64,000 nucleotides of DNA from JACKDW01 sp964621785. GTDB lineage: Bacteria > Myxococcota_A > Polyangia > Nannocystales > Nannocystaceae. Position 1 is the first letter of the stretch. Each line of letters starts with the position of its first letter. The translations under genes and the position numbers were made by a program. Below are positions 27,980 through 37,482 of the stretch, piece after piece. The stretch is taken from positions 1-64,000 of the forward strand of contig CAZUPD010000009.1 in NCBI GenBank assembly GCA_964621785.1, written 5' to 3'. The notes below the pieces were generated by a model, which saw only the letters and a list, made by a program, of their open reading frames with translations, was not told the origin of the DNA and searched no databases.

Positions 27980-28942
27980 ATGGGTATGGCTACCGTCTCT
28001 GTCCGCATCGAGTATCCCAACCGCGACCCCGAAAACCGCCAGCTGATCGGCGAGAGCTTTTCGATTGGGCGCGACAACGGGGACATTGCGCTGCACGAGG
28101 CACTGGTCTCGAGCAGCCACGGAGAGCTCGTTGTCGACGAAGCTCAGCGGTGTGTCATCTACACCGACTTGGGCTCGAGCAACGGAACCTATCGGCCGAC
28201 GGGCGAACGCTTGCAGCAGCCGACCGCACTCGCCGAGGGTCATGCGATCTACATCGGTGGTTGTACGATCACGATCACTGCGATTACGTTTGCGACCCCG
28301 GCACCGATGGCGGCGCCGCCACGCGGTGGGACGTTTGTCGGTGAGGCCGCGGGAGATGCCCTCCAACGCACACCCTCGGGCACGATTATCACCGGACACA
28401 AGGCGGGCGAGCAGCCGGCAGTCGCTCAGCCGGTCTCAATCCCGCGGCTGTCCGAACAGGCACAACCGGTCGCCTACCAGTCTGCGGCGGGATCCCAGCC
28501 GGTCGCATCACCGGCAGCGCAACCGCAGGCCGAACAAAATGTGTATACATCTACACCCGCGGCCGCGCCGGTCCATCACGCGCCGGCGCAACAGCCAGCC
28601 GCCCATGCACCCGCTGCTGGGGTCGTACAGCCAGAGGTTCCTGCACCATCTGCGGGCGTACAACAGCCAGCTGTTCAGACCCCCCAGGCGAGTGGGCAGC
28701 CACCGGTCGCACAGCAACATCCGGCGAGCGGGCAACCTGTGGCATCGGTCGCGACTCAGCCCCGCGGGCGAGGCAGGTGGTACGAGGCCGATACCGGAAC
28801 CGCCGATCCGCACCAACAGACGTTTGTCATGGCCCTCGGCAGCGGCCACATCGTCATTCGCACACGCACGCAAGGACAGGCAGGACCGATCGAAACCATG
28901 GTGGCCGCCCCCGGAGCGCTCGACGATTTTCGCCTGTTGTGA
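27980..28942 (+). CDS. FHA-domain protein with Pro/Gln/Ala tail
   Basis: 320 residues from ATG 27980 or 318 from 27986. The FHA domain fills residues 3-95, with the phosphothreonine-binding landmarks IGRDNGDIAL, SSSHGELVV and DLGSSNGTYRPTGERL in order. Residues 110-270 are a low-complexity Pro/Ala/Gln/Val linker (PAQQPAAHAPAAG and similar). The final 45 residues (FVMALGSGHIVIRTR... GALDDFRLL) return to folded-type sequence. FHA proteins read Ser/Thr-kinase phosphorylation; the kinase at 56907 is one possible partner in this window but is distant. TACATCTACA motif at 28546-28555. Divergent from the aldolase gene across 258 bases. Confidence 0.84.
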   Translation: MGMATVSVRIEYPNRDPENRQLIGESFSIGRDNGDIALHEALVSSSHGELVVDEAQRCVIYTDLGSSNGTYRPTGERLQQPTALAEGHAIYIGGCTITITAITFATPAPMAAPPRGGTFVGEAAGDALQRTPSGTIITGHKAGEQPAVAQPVSIPRLSEQAQPVAYQSAAGSQPVASPAAQPQAEQNVYTSTPAAAPVHHAPAQQPAAHAPAAGVVQPEVPAPSAGVQQPAVQTPQASGQPPVAQQHPASGQPVASVATQPRGRGRWYEADTGTADPHQQTFVMALGSGHIVIRTRTQGQAGPIETMVAAPGALDDFRLL

Positions 28943-29000
28943 GCGGCTTCCTACCCAACTAGGCGAGGTGAAGATCGTCGCTTGCGTGGATTGCAACCGC

Positions 29001-30197
29001 CTATCGCTGGCCCGGCCACCATACCCGCATCAAACTGTGCTCGGCCGGGACGCCTAGGCGAATCGGATAGCCGTAGTGTCCCTGGGCTCGGTGCACATAC
29101 AATCGGTTTGGCCCCTGCGCCCACGGTCCATGGTCGGGCACGTTGCTGACCATGCTGACAAATGTGTGCGGCAGGCCGAACGATACGAGCCCCAGTTGCC
29201 CACCGTGGGTATGCCCCGAAAGCGTGAGGTCGGCGCCACCGGGCGGCAGATGGCGAAATGCACCCGGGTCGTGTAGGAGCAACAATCGCAGGGTATTGGG
29301 CAATCGCGGATAGGTGTCGCAGATCTGTTGTAGATGCATATCTCGTCGGCGCCAGACGAAATCGGAGCCGATGATTTGCACCGGACCCGCTGGCGTTTGG
29401 ACAACTTCCGCCTCGTCGATCAACAGCCGGATCCCGTGGCGGGCACAGGCCTCGGCGACGACTTCGCGGGCTTCGAGGTCGTGGTTGCCGTGGCACGCGA
29501 ATACGCGACCGCGGTAGTCGGCCAGGGGTTCTAAGGCTGCTGCGACCGTCTCGACGGTTTGCGATTGCATTGTCATCAAGTCGCCGGTGATCAGGATGAG
29601 GTCGGGCTTGTTGGCGACCGCGCGGGCACAGATCCTCCGCAACTTGGCGACCGACATAAACGGTCCGAGGTGGGGATCGGTGATCTGGACCAGGGTCAGT
29701 GGCCGGACATCTTCGGGAACCTGCTGGCGGGCCTCGGGAGCGCGGCGCAGGGGTCCCTGGTCGACCCGGTCGAGTTTGAGGTCGACGACTTCTTCATGCA
29801 TGAGCAACGTCTGTCCGAGTCCGAACAGGGTCAGCACAAATGGTAGCGACACCCCCCACACAGGTAGCCCTAAACCCGCGAGGATCGCCCACGGCCAGGC
29901 CAACATCGCAGCCGCCAAAAACCACAGTGCCGGCCACGAAACCGCAACCTGGACCCACCACGGCCACAGTCGCGGACGCACGAGCAGAAGCAAGAAGTGG
30001 ACGTAGGTCTGGGCGAGCACCACCGGCACCACAACCTCAAACGGGCCGAGATGGGGTGCGAGGGAAAGGCCCACCCAGGTCGGGAACGCCAGCACGATCA
30101 GGGTAAACAGCCCATAGATCCGGCTGCGGAGAAATGCTGCGGCGACGAGAGCAGCGTAGCAACCGAGGAAGACGGCGGTCAGAGTACTCACGGACAC
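29001..30197 (-). CDS. Membrane-anchored metallophosphoesterase
   Basis: 398 residues from GTG 30197. Four or five hydrophobic helices fill residues 1-140. The calcineurin-like phosphoesterase core follows: ITDPHLG, ITGDLM, CHGNHD, LLLHDP and LSGHTHGGQLG, in the exact order of the family, all metal ligands present. This architecture is the YkuE/YaeI type, which includes membrane enzymes acting on lipid-linked phosphates such as UDP-2,3-diacylglucosamine, though substrate cannot be set here. The catalytic domain is probably cytoplasmic or periplasmic next to the bilayer. TGTAGATGCA motif at 29339-29348. Confidence 0.88.
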   Translation of the reverse strand: MSVSTLTAVFLGCYAALVAAAFLRSRIYGLFTLIVLAFPTWVGLSLAPHLGPFEVVVPVVLAQTYVHFLLLLVRPRLWPWWVQVAVSWPALWFLAAAMLAWPWAILAGLGLPVWGVSLPFVLTLFGLGQTLLMHEEVVDLKLDRVDQGPLRRAPEARQQVPEDVRPLTLVQITDPHLGPFMSVAKLRRICARAVANKPDLILITGDLMTMQSQTVETVAAALEPLADYRGRVFACHGNHDLEAREVVAEACARHGIRLLIDEAEVVQTPAGPVQIIGSDFVWRRRDMHLQQICDTYPRLPNTLRLLLLHDPGAFRHLPPGGADLTLSGHTHGGQLGLVSFGLPHTFVSMVSNVPDHGPWAQGPNRLYVHRAQGHYGYPIRLGVPAEHSLMRVWWPGQR

Positions 30198-30305
30198 CCC
30201 ACTGTAGCCCGGAAACCTCCCGGTCTGCCCCCGGATTTTTAATGATCGCGGCGTAGGTGATTGGCAGGGCGAAGGACTGGGGCCGCGACCGAGTGTCGGG
30301 GCTAA

Positions 30306-31556
30306 TTAATCGATGACCTCAAACCGAACCCGGCCGATGAGTTGATCGTCGGTCGTGACAACGTCGACGCTCCAGTGGCCGGAGAGGTCGCTGGGGAGGT
30401 TGAACGAGCGCAGGGTCGAACGCAGGCGGACCGTTCCCTTGGGTGGGTCGCCCGACGGCTCGACCGGGCCGCGCTGCATCTCGAGCTCTCCGTGGCGCCA
30501 CACGTGGAACAACTTGCCGCCCTCGCCCCCCGGGATCACGACATCGGTGAGGGCGTGCATCTCTTGTATATACGACGAGTGCAGGCGGGTGACATGCATG
30601 GTTAAGCGTCCGTCGGGCAACAGGCTCGGCCCGACCGCGGCGCTCGCAATGTGTAGGGGGACCGGGGGAATCGCCCGGCGGCCGAAGTAGGCGGCCGAGG
30701 TCGCAGCGGTGATCGACAGCATAAACGCGATAAATGGGCCAGGGCGGCCGAGCGCACGCAGAGGGACGTGCATGCTCCAAAACCACGCCGCCGAGATCGC
30801 GGCCGCCAGCATCAGGCTCAACAGCGTGCGGGTATCGGGAAACAGGGCCGGGATCACGAGGTTGAGGCAGGCGAACAGGATAAACAGGTAGACCAGCGAG
30901 GCGCCGACCTTCCACCGCATCAGGAAGTTGTCGAACACGACATCGAGGGTCGACAAGATCGCGAGAATGCCGAGGCCGATCACAAACCACCGGGTCGGGC
31001 CATCGCCGGTGGCCGACTTCCAGTAAAACGGGAGCAGAAAAAACAGCATCCCCTGGTAGAGGTTTTTGAGCAGGTAGGTCATGACGTAAAAGCCGACCTT
31101 GCGGATTTTTTTCACGCGTTTGGCTTTTTCGTCGGTGGGTTCCTCCTCGGGCTCGGCCTTGTCGTGGGCATGTCGGGCGTCGCCGCCAAACACACGGAAA
31201 AACACGATCAGTACCAGCCATCCGGCGGCGAGCGAGATGGTCAAAAACCGGGCGTGTTCAAAACCCTTGTCGGCGAACGTGACAACAAATGCCCCGAGGG
31301 ACAGGGCGTAAAGGGAATGCAGCCACCACAGCTTGTTGGCGTGGCGCTCGAGCAGGGCGCGAACGCGTTTGGCGATCGCAGGAAGCAGTGGCTCGTCGTC
31401 GACGGGCGCAGGTTGGGGCGGTGGCGCGGTCGGGTCGGGGACGGGCTCGTCGACCGGGGCGCGGACAAACACGGGCAATTGCTGACTCTCGCCGGGGACC
31501 TGGGGATCGGCGGGCGAGGAGACCTCGGGGTCATGGTCGCTGTGCTCGTCGGGCAT
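30306..31556 (-). CDS. DUF5924/DUF2914 membrane protein
   Basis: 416 residues from ATG 31556. A 60-residue Pro/Asp/Glu N-terminal segment precedes about seven hydrophobic helices (residues 85-300). The C-terminal 110 residues hold the DUF2914 fold: ...LFHVWRHGELEMQ..., then SDLSGHWSVDVVTTDDQLIGRVRFEV, with its G-x-W-x-V-D-V-x-T-x-D core. DUF2914 modules are predicted to lie in the periplasm. A second, short DUF2914-like lipoprotein is at 40898-41383. 108 bases separate it from the metallophosphoesterase gene downstream, so an operon is possible. Function unknown. Confidence 0.78.
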   Translation of the reverse strand: MPDEHSDHDPEVSSPADPQVPGESQQLPVFVRAPVDEPVPDPTAPPPQPAPVDDEPLLPAIAKRVRALLERHANKLWWLHSLYALSLGAFVVTFADKGFEHARFLTISLAAGWLVLIVFFRVFGGDARHAHDKAEPEEEPTDEKAKRVKKIRKVGFYVMTYLLKNLYQGMLFFLLPFYWKSATGDGPTRWFVIGLGILAILSTLDVVFDNFLMRWKVGASLVYLFILFACLNLVIPALFPDTRTLLSLMLAAAISAAWFWSMHVPLRALGRPGPFIAFMLSITAATSAAYFGRRAIPPVPLHIASAAVGPSLLPDGRLTMHVTRLHSSYIQEMHALTDVVIPGGEGGKLFHVWRHGELEMQRGPVEPSGDPPKGTVRLRSTLRSFNLPSDLSGHWSVDVVTTDDQLIGRVRFEVID

Positions 31557-31890
31557 GTGTCGGCGAGATGCTAGCAGCCCGTGGATGTTCTCGACACGCC
31601 ACCCCGACGTGGTTTTTTCGACTTCGACAAAGCCGTCACGTACGAGGCCCACTTGGAAGTGCGAGGTCCAAACCGCATGCGTGCGAAGTCGCCAAGTGGA
31701 CCATGAAGTGTCATGACGGTCGGTGCGCTTGGATGTGTGACTTGTTGACAGCCACGCCGAGCCCGCCGGCTCAATCCACGGGATGTTCGCCGGGCGACTC
31801 GGAGGGTCGAGGCACCGACGGCACACGAGATTTCTGTGGCTGTGAGCGACTGCGGGCGCTCCGTCGATGCCTGCGTGCTACACATGAGGT
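31557..31890. other. Divergent gap without recognised feature
   Basis: 334 bases between the DUF2914 membrane protein and the lipoprotein at 31891. Short frames on both strands look random. Only the ribosome site gaggt before GTG 31891 is clear. Promoters for both directions must be here but are not recognisable. Confidence 0.4.
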
Positions 31891-32703
31891 GTGCACATTC
31901 GTCTAACTTACCTTATCAGTGTACTCGCCTGTGGCTGTGCTTCGGGTGGTGGAGATACCGATACGACAACTGAAACGAGCGGGTCGGAGACGACGACGAG
32001 CGGCGGCAATCTTCCGGCTCCCTGCGAAAACTATCTCGCCTGCCGGGATGCTGCGACCCCGGATTCCGCTGCCGATGCCCACGCCGAGTACGGGGTCGAC
32101 GGCAGCTGTTGGCAGCAACAATCCGAAGCCCAATGCGTCGATGAGTGCGAGGTTGGGCTGACGCAGTACGGCATGTCCTACCCCGATGTCGAAGCCTGTA
32201 AGCCGCCGGCGACCGATGTCGTGTTTGAGGTCGGTGCCGCCGACTTTCCCGACCCGTCGATGTTGGAGATTCCGCCGACCTTTCGTCCGCTCGCGTCGGG
32301 GGACACCCTCAACCTCGTGCGCGGCGGCCAGGGCCTGTTGATGCTCCCGATTGGCCTGCGCGGGGAGAACTTTGAGGTCCCCGACGATCCGACCGACTTT
32401 ACCAATCCAAAGATGCCGTTAGTCGACCTGTGGCTCGACATCGATGGCTTCAACATTGGCGTCGGCGACCACTTCTCGCGGATCGCCAACTACCCGGTCG
32501 GGTTTGTTCCGATTGGCGACGGCGTGTTGGAACATCTGTACACCGCGATCCTGGTACCCGACGAGCTCGATGGCGATCCGTTCGTACTCGACGGCCTCCC
32601 GGGCCATCTGTGGGTCCAGCTGCGAACGTTTGACAACCCGGCGGTGACACGCGAGATCGAGGTTGTGATCGCGGTCGATCCGGCTGCTGAGCCGCAGGGG
32701 TGA
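31891..32703 (+). CDS. Lipoprotein, Thr/Ser-rich linker
   Basis: 270 residues. GTG 31891 follows gaggt and gives MHIRLTYLISVLACGC, a lipoprotein signal with Cys at residue 14 or 16. A 22-residue Thr/Ser/Gly linker comes next. A segment with four cysteines (CENYLACRDA, GSCWQQQSEAQCVDECE) is followed by a 170-residue beta-rich part (DTLNLVRGGQGLLMLPIGLRGENF and later strands) without known motifs. The Cys pattern C-x(5)-C...C...C-x-x-x-C recurs in Nannocystaceae lipoproteins. Function unknown; surface location likely. Confidence 0.74.
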   Translation: MHIRLTYLISVLACGCASGGGDTDTTTETSGSETTTSGGNLPAPCENYLACRDAATPDSAADAHAEYGVDGSCWQQQSEAQCVDECEVGLTQYGMSYPDVEACKPPATDVVFEVGAADFPDPSMLEIPPTFRPLASGDTLNLVRGGQGLLMLPIGLRGENFEVPDDPTDFTNPKMPLVDLWLDIDGFNIGVGDHFSRIANYPVGFVPIGDGVLEHLYTAILVPDELDGDPFVLDGLPGHLWVQLRTFDNPAVTREIEVVIAVDPAAEPQG

Positions 32704-32780
32704 CTGCGACAGGCACTCGTTGCGCTCGGGGATGCCGTTCGTCAATGCAAAAATATGTACACGCATATATGGCCCATCTG

Positions 32781-33020
32781 TCACCGCGCGACGTCCACCC
32801 GCAGGCGCCCGCCCAAAAACTCGCATCCGTCGAGTGCTTCGAGGGCCTGCTTGGCCGCCTGCGACGAGCGGTAGGTGACGTAGGCAAATCCTCGATGCTC
32901 GTCGCGTTGGTCGCGGCAGATCAAACGCGTCGCTTCGAGCTCACCGTACTCCAACAACTTGGTTTGGAGGGCCGTGAGGCTCGTCCGCTGTGTTAGACCT
33001 CCGACGTAGAGTGTGCGCAT
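32781..33020 (-). CDS. RRM-type RNA-binding protein
   Basis: 79 residues forming a single RNA-recognition motif: RNP2 LYVGGL at residues 4-9 and RNP1 RGFAYVTY near residue 43, with the usual spacing and a final strand LGGRLRVDVAR. Bacterial proteins of this size resemble the Rbp proteins of cyanobacteria and myxobacteria. ATG 33020. Alone on its strand, divergent from the NADH dehydrogenase across 134 bases. Confidence 0.9.
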   Translation of the reverse strand: MRTLYVGGLTQRTSLTALQTKLLEYGELEATRLICRDQRDEHRGFAYVTYRSSQAAKQALEALDGCEFLGGRLRVDVAR

Positions 33021-33154
33021 GGCAGTCTGGTTGAGACCCTATCAAAACGCCCCGGGTTTTCCAGACTCTGCCGATGCACATGCTCCGGCTGACCGGTCAG
33101 CAGGGGCGAGATGCGGGGTACACTGCCCACGACTTCGGCCGCAAAGGAGCAGCG

Positions 33155-34438
33155 ATGGCCGGTGAGCAAAAATCGATTGCGCGAGTCGTCATTGTCGGGG
33201 GTGGGTTCGGCGGTCTCAATGCCGCCAAGGAGCTCGCCGGTCGTCCCGGGATCGATGTCACGCTCATCGACCGCCACAACCATCATCTGTTTCAACCGCT
33301 GCTGTACCAAGTCGCCACCGCTGGGCTCAGTCCGGCGGATATCGCCACACCGATCCGCACAGTTTTGCGAGGTCGTCCCCGCAGCCGGGTGTTGCTCGAC
33401 CGGGTGACGGGCATTGACCTCGATCACAACACCGTCGAGACGCCGAGTCAGACCCTCCCCTATGACTACCTCATTCTCGCCTGTGGTGCGCGGCATAGCT
33501 ACTTCGGCCATCCGCAGTGGGAGGAACATGCACCCGGGCTCAAGAGCTTAGAGGAGGCCACCGAAATCCGTCGCCGGGTGTTGACCGCCTACGAGCTCGC
33601 CGAGAAGGAAACCGATCCGGAACGCAAACGCCAGCTGTTGACGTTTGTGGTGATCGGCGGTGGTCCGACCGGGGTTGAACTTGCAGGTGCATTGGCTGAG
33701 ATCAGTCGCCAGACCCTGCGCCGGGACTTTAGCAACATCGACCCTGGGCGCACGCGGGTGTTGTTGTTGGAGGCGGGACCACGGATTTTGGCCGGGTTTC
33801 ACCCCGACCTCTCCCAGCGGGCGACCGACGATTTGGAGCGGCTCGGGGTCGGTGTGTGGACCGAGAGCCGCGTCACCGATATCACCGAGCAGGGGGTCTC
33901 GTTGGGCGAGGAACATGTACATGCAGCGACCGTCGTGTGGGCAGCCGGTGTACAGGCATCGAAGCTCAACCAACTCCTCGATGCACCACTCGACCGTCAG
34001 GGACGGGTTCATGTCGCGCCCGACTGCAGTCTCGCCGATCACCCCAATGTGTTTGTCATCGGCGACCAGGCCCACTTTGCCCATGACCCAAAAAACCCCG
34101 GTGTGGCATTGCCGGGTTTGTGTCCGGTCGCGATTCAACAGGGGAAGTGGGCCGCCCGCAACATCCTGCGCGAGCGCAGGGGGAAACCCCGCGAGTCGTT
34201 TCGCTACGTCGACAAGGGACAGATGGCGACGATCGGGCGCAAACGTGCGATCTGCGAAATTGGCACTGTCCGCTTTCGCGGAATGCTCGCCTGGATCGCT
34301 TGGTTGCTTGTACACATTTATTTCCTCATCGGCTTTCGCAACCGCTTGATGGTCATGCTCAATTGGGGCTGGGCCTATGTCACGTTTCGTCGGGGTGCGC
34401 GGTTGATCGTCAGCAAAAACTGGCGCACCGACGCGTGA
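33155..34438 (+). CDS. ndh: Type II NADH dehydrogenase
   Basis: 427 residues. ATG 33155 has a strong ribosome site (aaaggagcagcg). FAD-binding VVIVGGGFGGLNAA at residue 11, NADH-binding FVVIGGGPTGVELAGALAE near 165, and the second FAD motif NVFVIGDQAH near 300. The quinone-facing C-terminal region ends with a hydrophobic anchor (WIAWLLVHIYFLIGFRNRLMVM). It oxidises NADH and reduces quinone without pumping protons. Two motif copies (33682, 33916) lie within. The frame can be read back to 33074 but the ribosome site favours 33155. Confidence 0.92.
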   Translation: MAGEQKSIARVVIVGGGFGGLNAAKELAGRPGIDVTLIDRHNHHLFQPLLYQVATAGLSPADIATPIRTVLRGRPRSRVLLDRVTGIDLDHNTVETPSQTLPYDYLILACGARHSYFGHPQWEEHAPGLKSLEEATEIRRRVLTAYELAEKETDPERKRQLLTFVVIGGGPTGVELAGALAEISRQTLRRDFSNIDPGRTRVLLLEAGPRILAGFHPDLSQRATDDLERLGVGVWTESRVTDITEQGVSLGEEHVHAATVVWAAGVQASKLNQLLDAPLDRQGRVHVAPDCSLADHPNVFVIGDQAHFAHDPKNPGVALPGLCPVAIQQGKWAARNILRERRGKPRESFRYVDKGQMATIGRKRAICEIGTVRFRGMLAWIAWLLVHIYFLIGFRNRLMVMLNWGWAYVTFRRGARLIVSKNWRTDA

Positions 34439-34695
34439 ACACAGCCGCCAGCAGCCCGTGGATTTTCCCGCGCAGGATTGTTTGGCGCGGTGGCATGGTG
34501 TGAAACGCGGCTCCAACGTTCATCGACCCTGTTGCAAGCGAGTTGGAACGTTGTTTTTTCTTGTATGCACATATCTGCAGCATGTGCATGTCGCAAGCGC
34601 GACAAGGTGGGACCTGTGGTCGTTGTCCCACTTGGTGTACGAAATCTCGCGGGCTGGCTGAAAATATGTTCTATGGGTCATGTACAATCCGACCG
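34439..34695. other. Gap upstream of MopE-like lipoprotein
   Basis: 257 bases, no gene. It contains TGTATGCACA at 34562-34571 and a cluster of alternating pyrimidine-purine steps up to 34595 (tgcagcatgtgcatgt). The promoter of the lipoprotein should be here, but no good hexamer pair is seen. Confidence 0.4.
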
Positions 34696-36369
34696 ATGAA
34701 ACGTTTGGCTTGTACTTCTGTGGTTGTTGGTTTCGCCCTCATTCCGGCTTGTGCCCCGCCCTGTGGCGACGACGGGCTCGCCGGCCAGCAGGAGCTGTGT
34801 CCGATCGCTAGCGCGTCCGAAAGTGAGTCGCAGACCGGCAGCGATACAGACAGCAATTCGGATTCCAACACCCTGACCGATGGGACCGCGAGCGAGACCC
34901 AGGGCACGGCAACCCAGGGCACGGCGACCCAGGGCATGACGATGACCGCAGGTCCGACCGAAAGCGAAAGTGAAAGTGAAACGGCGGGCGACGACCTGTG
35001 GTGTGTCGATGGCGACATGGATGGCTTTGGTGATCCGGACATGTGCATGAATGTGCCTCCCGGACAGGATCCCCCAGATGGTTCGGTCAACAACGACGAT
35101 GACTGCGACGATGACGACGAAAACACGTTCCCGGGCGCGGCCCCCAACGACGATCCCGACGCCTGTATGACCGATGCCGACGACGACGATTGGGGCGATG
35201 ACAGTCCGGGATCAGGTGTCGATCCCGGGAGTGATTGCGACGACAACGACGCGGGCGTGGTCGAGGACTGCGGACCCAAACTGTGGTGCCTCGACGTCGA
35301 TATGGACGGCTTCGGCGATCCGCTCACCTGCATGATGTCCATCGAGCCGATTCCAGGTTCGGTCGACAACGGCGACGACTGCGACGACCTCGACCCCAAC
35401 ACGTTCCCGGGTTCCGCTCCCAACGACGACCCCGACGCCTGCATGACGGACGCAGACGACGACGACTGGGGCGATGACGATCCGGCGCCCGGTGTCGAGC
35501 CCGGGAGTGATTGCGACGACAGCGATCAGTTCACGTTCCCCGGAGCGGCCGAAAGTGAAGACCCAAATGCGTGTATGCGCGATGAGGACGACGACGGGTG
35601 GGGCGACACCAGCGTGCCCGACGGGGTCGATGTCGGCTCAGACTGCTACGACACCAACGCCGACCTCAACCCCGCCGATCGGGTGTTTTACTCGTTCATG
35701 GGTAACGGCGAGGTCCAGGAGATCGACCCGATGGACGGCAGTATGAGTGTATATACCAATTATAATAATCTGGGAATCAACAACGATTCGCTGATCACCG
35801 CGGCTGTCAATCCCGATGACGGCATGATCTACGCGAGTCAGACCAACGGACAAGATCGGATCTGGGTGCTCGATTATTGTTCCGACGACGATCCGATCGA
35901 GTTGATGCCCCATGGGTTGACGCTGTGCGGGCTCGCATTTACCCCGGAAGGCGTGCTGTATGGCATCGATAGTGACGGCCCCATCTCGGACGATATCGTC
36001 GAGATCGACCCCAATACCGGTGCCGTCCTCGCCACGCTGCCGATTACCGTCAACGGCCTTCCACTCGACATTGGTGCCTGCGGGATGGCCTACGACTGTG
36101 TCAATGACCAATTGTTGCTGACACATGGATCGGCCAGCCAAGTCCTCAGCATCGACCCGCTCACCGGCATTGCGACGGTTGTGGCCGATATCCCGGAGGG
36201 CAACTGGGGCTCGGTTGGACTCGAGTACGACCCGGTGACCAAACGCGTGTTCACCAACAACGGCGATGAGCTGTTCGACATCGAGATCGACGGCAGCGAC
36301 AACTACACCGGGCCGGTGACCCTCGACCAGAGCGTCAACGACCTACAGTTCGGTTACACCTGCGGGTGA
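34696..36369 (+). CDS. MopE-like Asp-repeat lipoprotein with C-terminal propeller-like domain
   Basis: 557 residues. MKRLACTSVVVGFALIPAC is the lipoprotein signal, the reason for choosing ATG 34696 over 34543. After a Ser/Thr/Glu linker, residues 100-320 hold repeated calcium-type units: W-C-V-D-x-D-M-D-G-F-G-D, DCDDDDENTFPGA, and N-D-D-P-D-A-C-M-T-D-A-D-D-D-D-W-G-D, as in MopE and thrombospondin type-3 repeats. The last 240 residues look like a beta-propeller (GNGEVQEIDPMDGSMSVYT, EVDPNTGAVLATLP-like strands). Probably a surface metal-binding or adhesive protein. Two units at 35040-35170 and 35300-35440 are close copies. Confidence 0.8.
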   Translation: MKRLACTSVVVGFALIPACAPPCGDDGLAGQQELCPIASASESESQTGSDTDSNSDSNTLTDGTASETQGTATQGTATQGMTMTAGPTESESESETAGDDLWCVDGDMDGFGDPDMCMNVPPGQDPPDGSVNNDDDCDDDDENTFPGAAPNDDPDACMTDADDDDWGDDSPGSGVDPGSDCDDNDAGVVEDCGPKLWCLDVDMDGFGDPLTCMMSIEPIPGSVDNGDDCDDLDPNTFPGSAPNDDPDACMTDADDDDWGDDDPAPGVEPGSDCDDSDQFTFPGAAESEDPNACMRDEDDDGWGDTSVPDGVDVGSDCYDTNADLNPADRVFYSFMGNGEVQEIDPMDGSMSVYTNYNNLGINNDSLITAAVNPDDGMIYASQTNGQDRIWVLDYCSDDDPIELMPHGLTLCGLAFTPEGVLYGIDSDGPISDDIVEIDPNTGAVLATLPITVNGLPLDIGACGMAYDCVNDQLLLTHGSASQVLSIDPLTGIATVVADIPEGNWGSVGLEYDPVTKRVFTNNGDELFDIEIDGSDNYTGPVTLDQSVNDLQFGYTCG

Positions 36370-36378
36370 TCGAACCTG

Positions 36379-37377
36379 CTACCACTTGGCGTACTGATCT
36401 TCGACAAAGCCCCATAACCCGTCGACGCAGTACGGGCCGACGCGCCCGCGAAACTCGCCGAAGAACTGTTTAAAATTACTTTTGATCACGAGGAAGTTTT
36501 GCACCTCCTCGTGACGGCCTTTGGGCTGAAAGTGCAGGTCGATTTGGCCGTCATACGACTGGATGTGCCACGGGCTTTGCGGATCTTGGCGGTCGTAGAC
36601 AAACTGCACGGTGTCGACTTTTTGCAGCGCGCCGTCGACCCAAAAACAGTTCTCGGTGAACTCGGTTTCGTTGACCCCACACGAGACATTGAGACCGATG
36701 CGTGTGCCATCGACCTGGCCTGAAAGGCACGCCCAGTTCCAAAACGTCTCCCGTCGCATATAGCCTCCTGTCCAGTCGTGGTGGGCAAATGCGTCGATCT
36801 GTTCGAGGTCGTAGCGGCCGAGTGCACATTCGATGGTGCCGCGACAGCGCACGCCGGCGACCTTTTGTGCATACACCCAACCCGTCGCCCCGGTTTTGGT
36901 GGTGATACACATGGGCTCAAACGCTGGATCGGCCTCCGAGAACGTTGCGTCGATGGTCAGCGCCCCCGGAATCTCGACCTGCAGACGCTTGCTGCGCGGT
37001 GCAGGAGTATTGTGGTAGTACACAGAGTTCTTGCCCCGGCAAAACGAGCTCGTCCCCGCGGTTGGGGTGTTGACCGTCTTGGTGTGCAGCCAGCCAATAT
37101 CCTTAAATTGCCACTCGACGATTTTGCCGCTGTGCGGGTCGAAGACATAGCAAAACACGACGGCACCGAGTCGCATGTTGACCATCGCACAGCCGGCGAG
37201 CAGGTGTGGGCTGATGATGCCGAAGTACTGAAAGTGGTTGTAGCCAAGAGCCTTGCCGATCCGTCCGACACGGCGGCCGAGAGGGGTGCGCAGGTTGTAG
37301 TCGCGGTAATTGATTTCGGTCCACGGCTCGCGGACGATGCCGTAGCGGGGAGTGCCTGCGCGGATGAGTTTGGCCAT
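36379..37377 (-). CDS. DUF2804-family protein
   Basis: 332 residues from ATG 37377 (MAKLIRAGTPRYG). The family hallmark HHDWTGGYMRRETFWNWA is near residue 220, and the N-terminal IGKALGYNHFQYFGI and WQFKDIGWLHTKT blocks are present. DUF2804 proteins are beta-rich and proposed to act on lipids or terpenoids as hydroxyneurosporene-synthase-like folds, but no activity is demonstrated. It converges with the MopE-like gene (9 bases between stops). TGTGCATACA at 36866 lies inside. Confidence 0.82.
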   Translation of the reverse strand: MAKLIRAGTPRYGIVREPWTEINYRDYNLRTPLGRRVGRIGKALGYNHFQYFGIISPHLLAGCAMVNMRLGAVVFCYVFDPHSGKIVEWQFKDIGWLHTKTVNTPTAGTSSFCRGKNSVYYHNTPAPRSKRLQVEIPGALTIDATFSEADPAFEPMCITTKTGATGWVYAQKVAGVRCRGTIECALGRYDLEQIDAFAHHDWTGGYMRRETFWNWACLSGQVDGTRIGLNVSCGVNETEFTENCFWVDGALQKVDTVQFVYDRQDPQSPWHIQSYDGQIDLHFQPKGRHEEVQNFLVIKSNFKQFFGEFRGRVGPYCVDGLWGFVEDQYAKW

Positions 37378-37482
37378 CGCCGCGATGATGTCCCGGTTTG
37401 TCGGCGATTGCGAGGACTGATTTACCCACGGTGCCAACCTGCGGGGGTCATATCGGTGTGCTTACAAATATTGTTGCCGTCG

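Noticed and set aside
35040..35440. Repeated DNA suggesting a mobile element.
   Set aside because: The repeats encode the Asp-rich calcium modules of the MopE-like lipoprotein and have no terminal inverted repeats or transposase.
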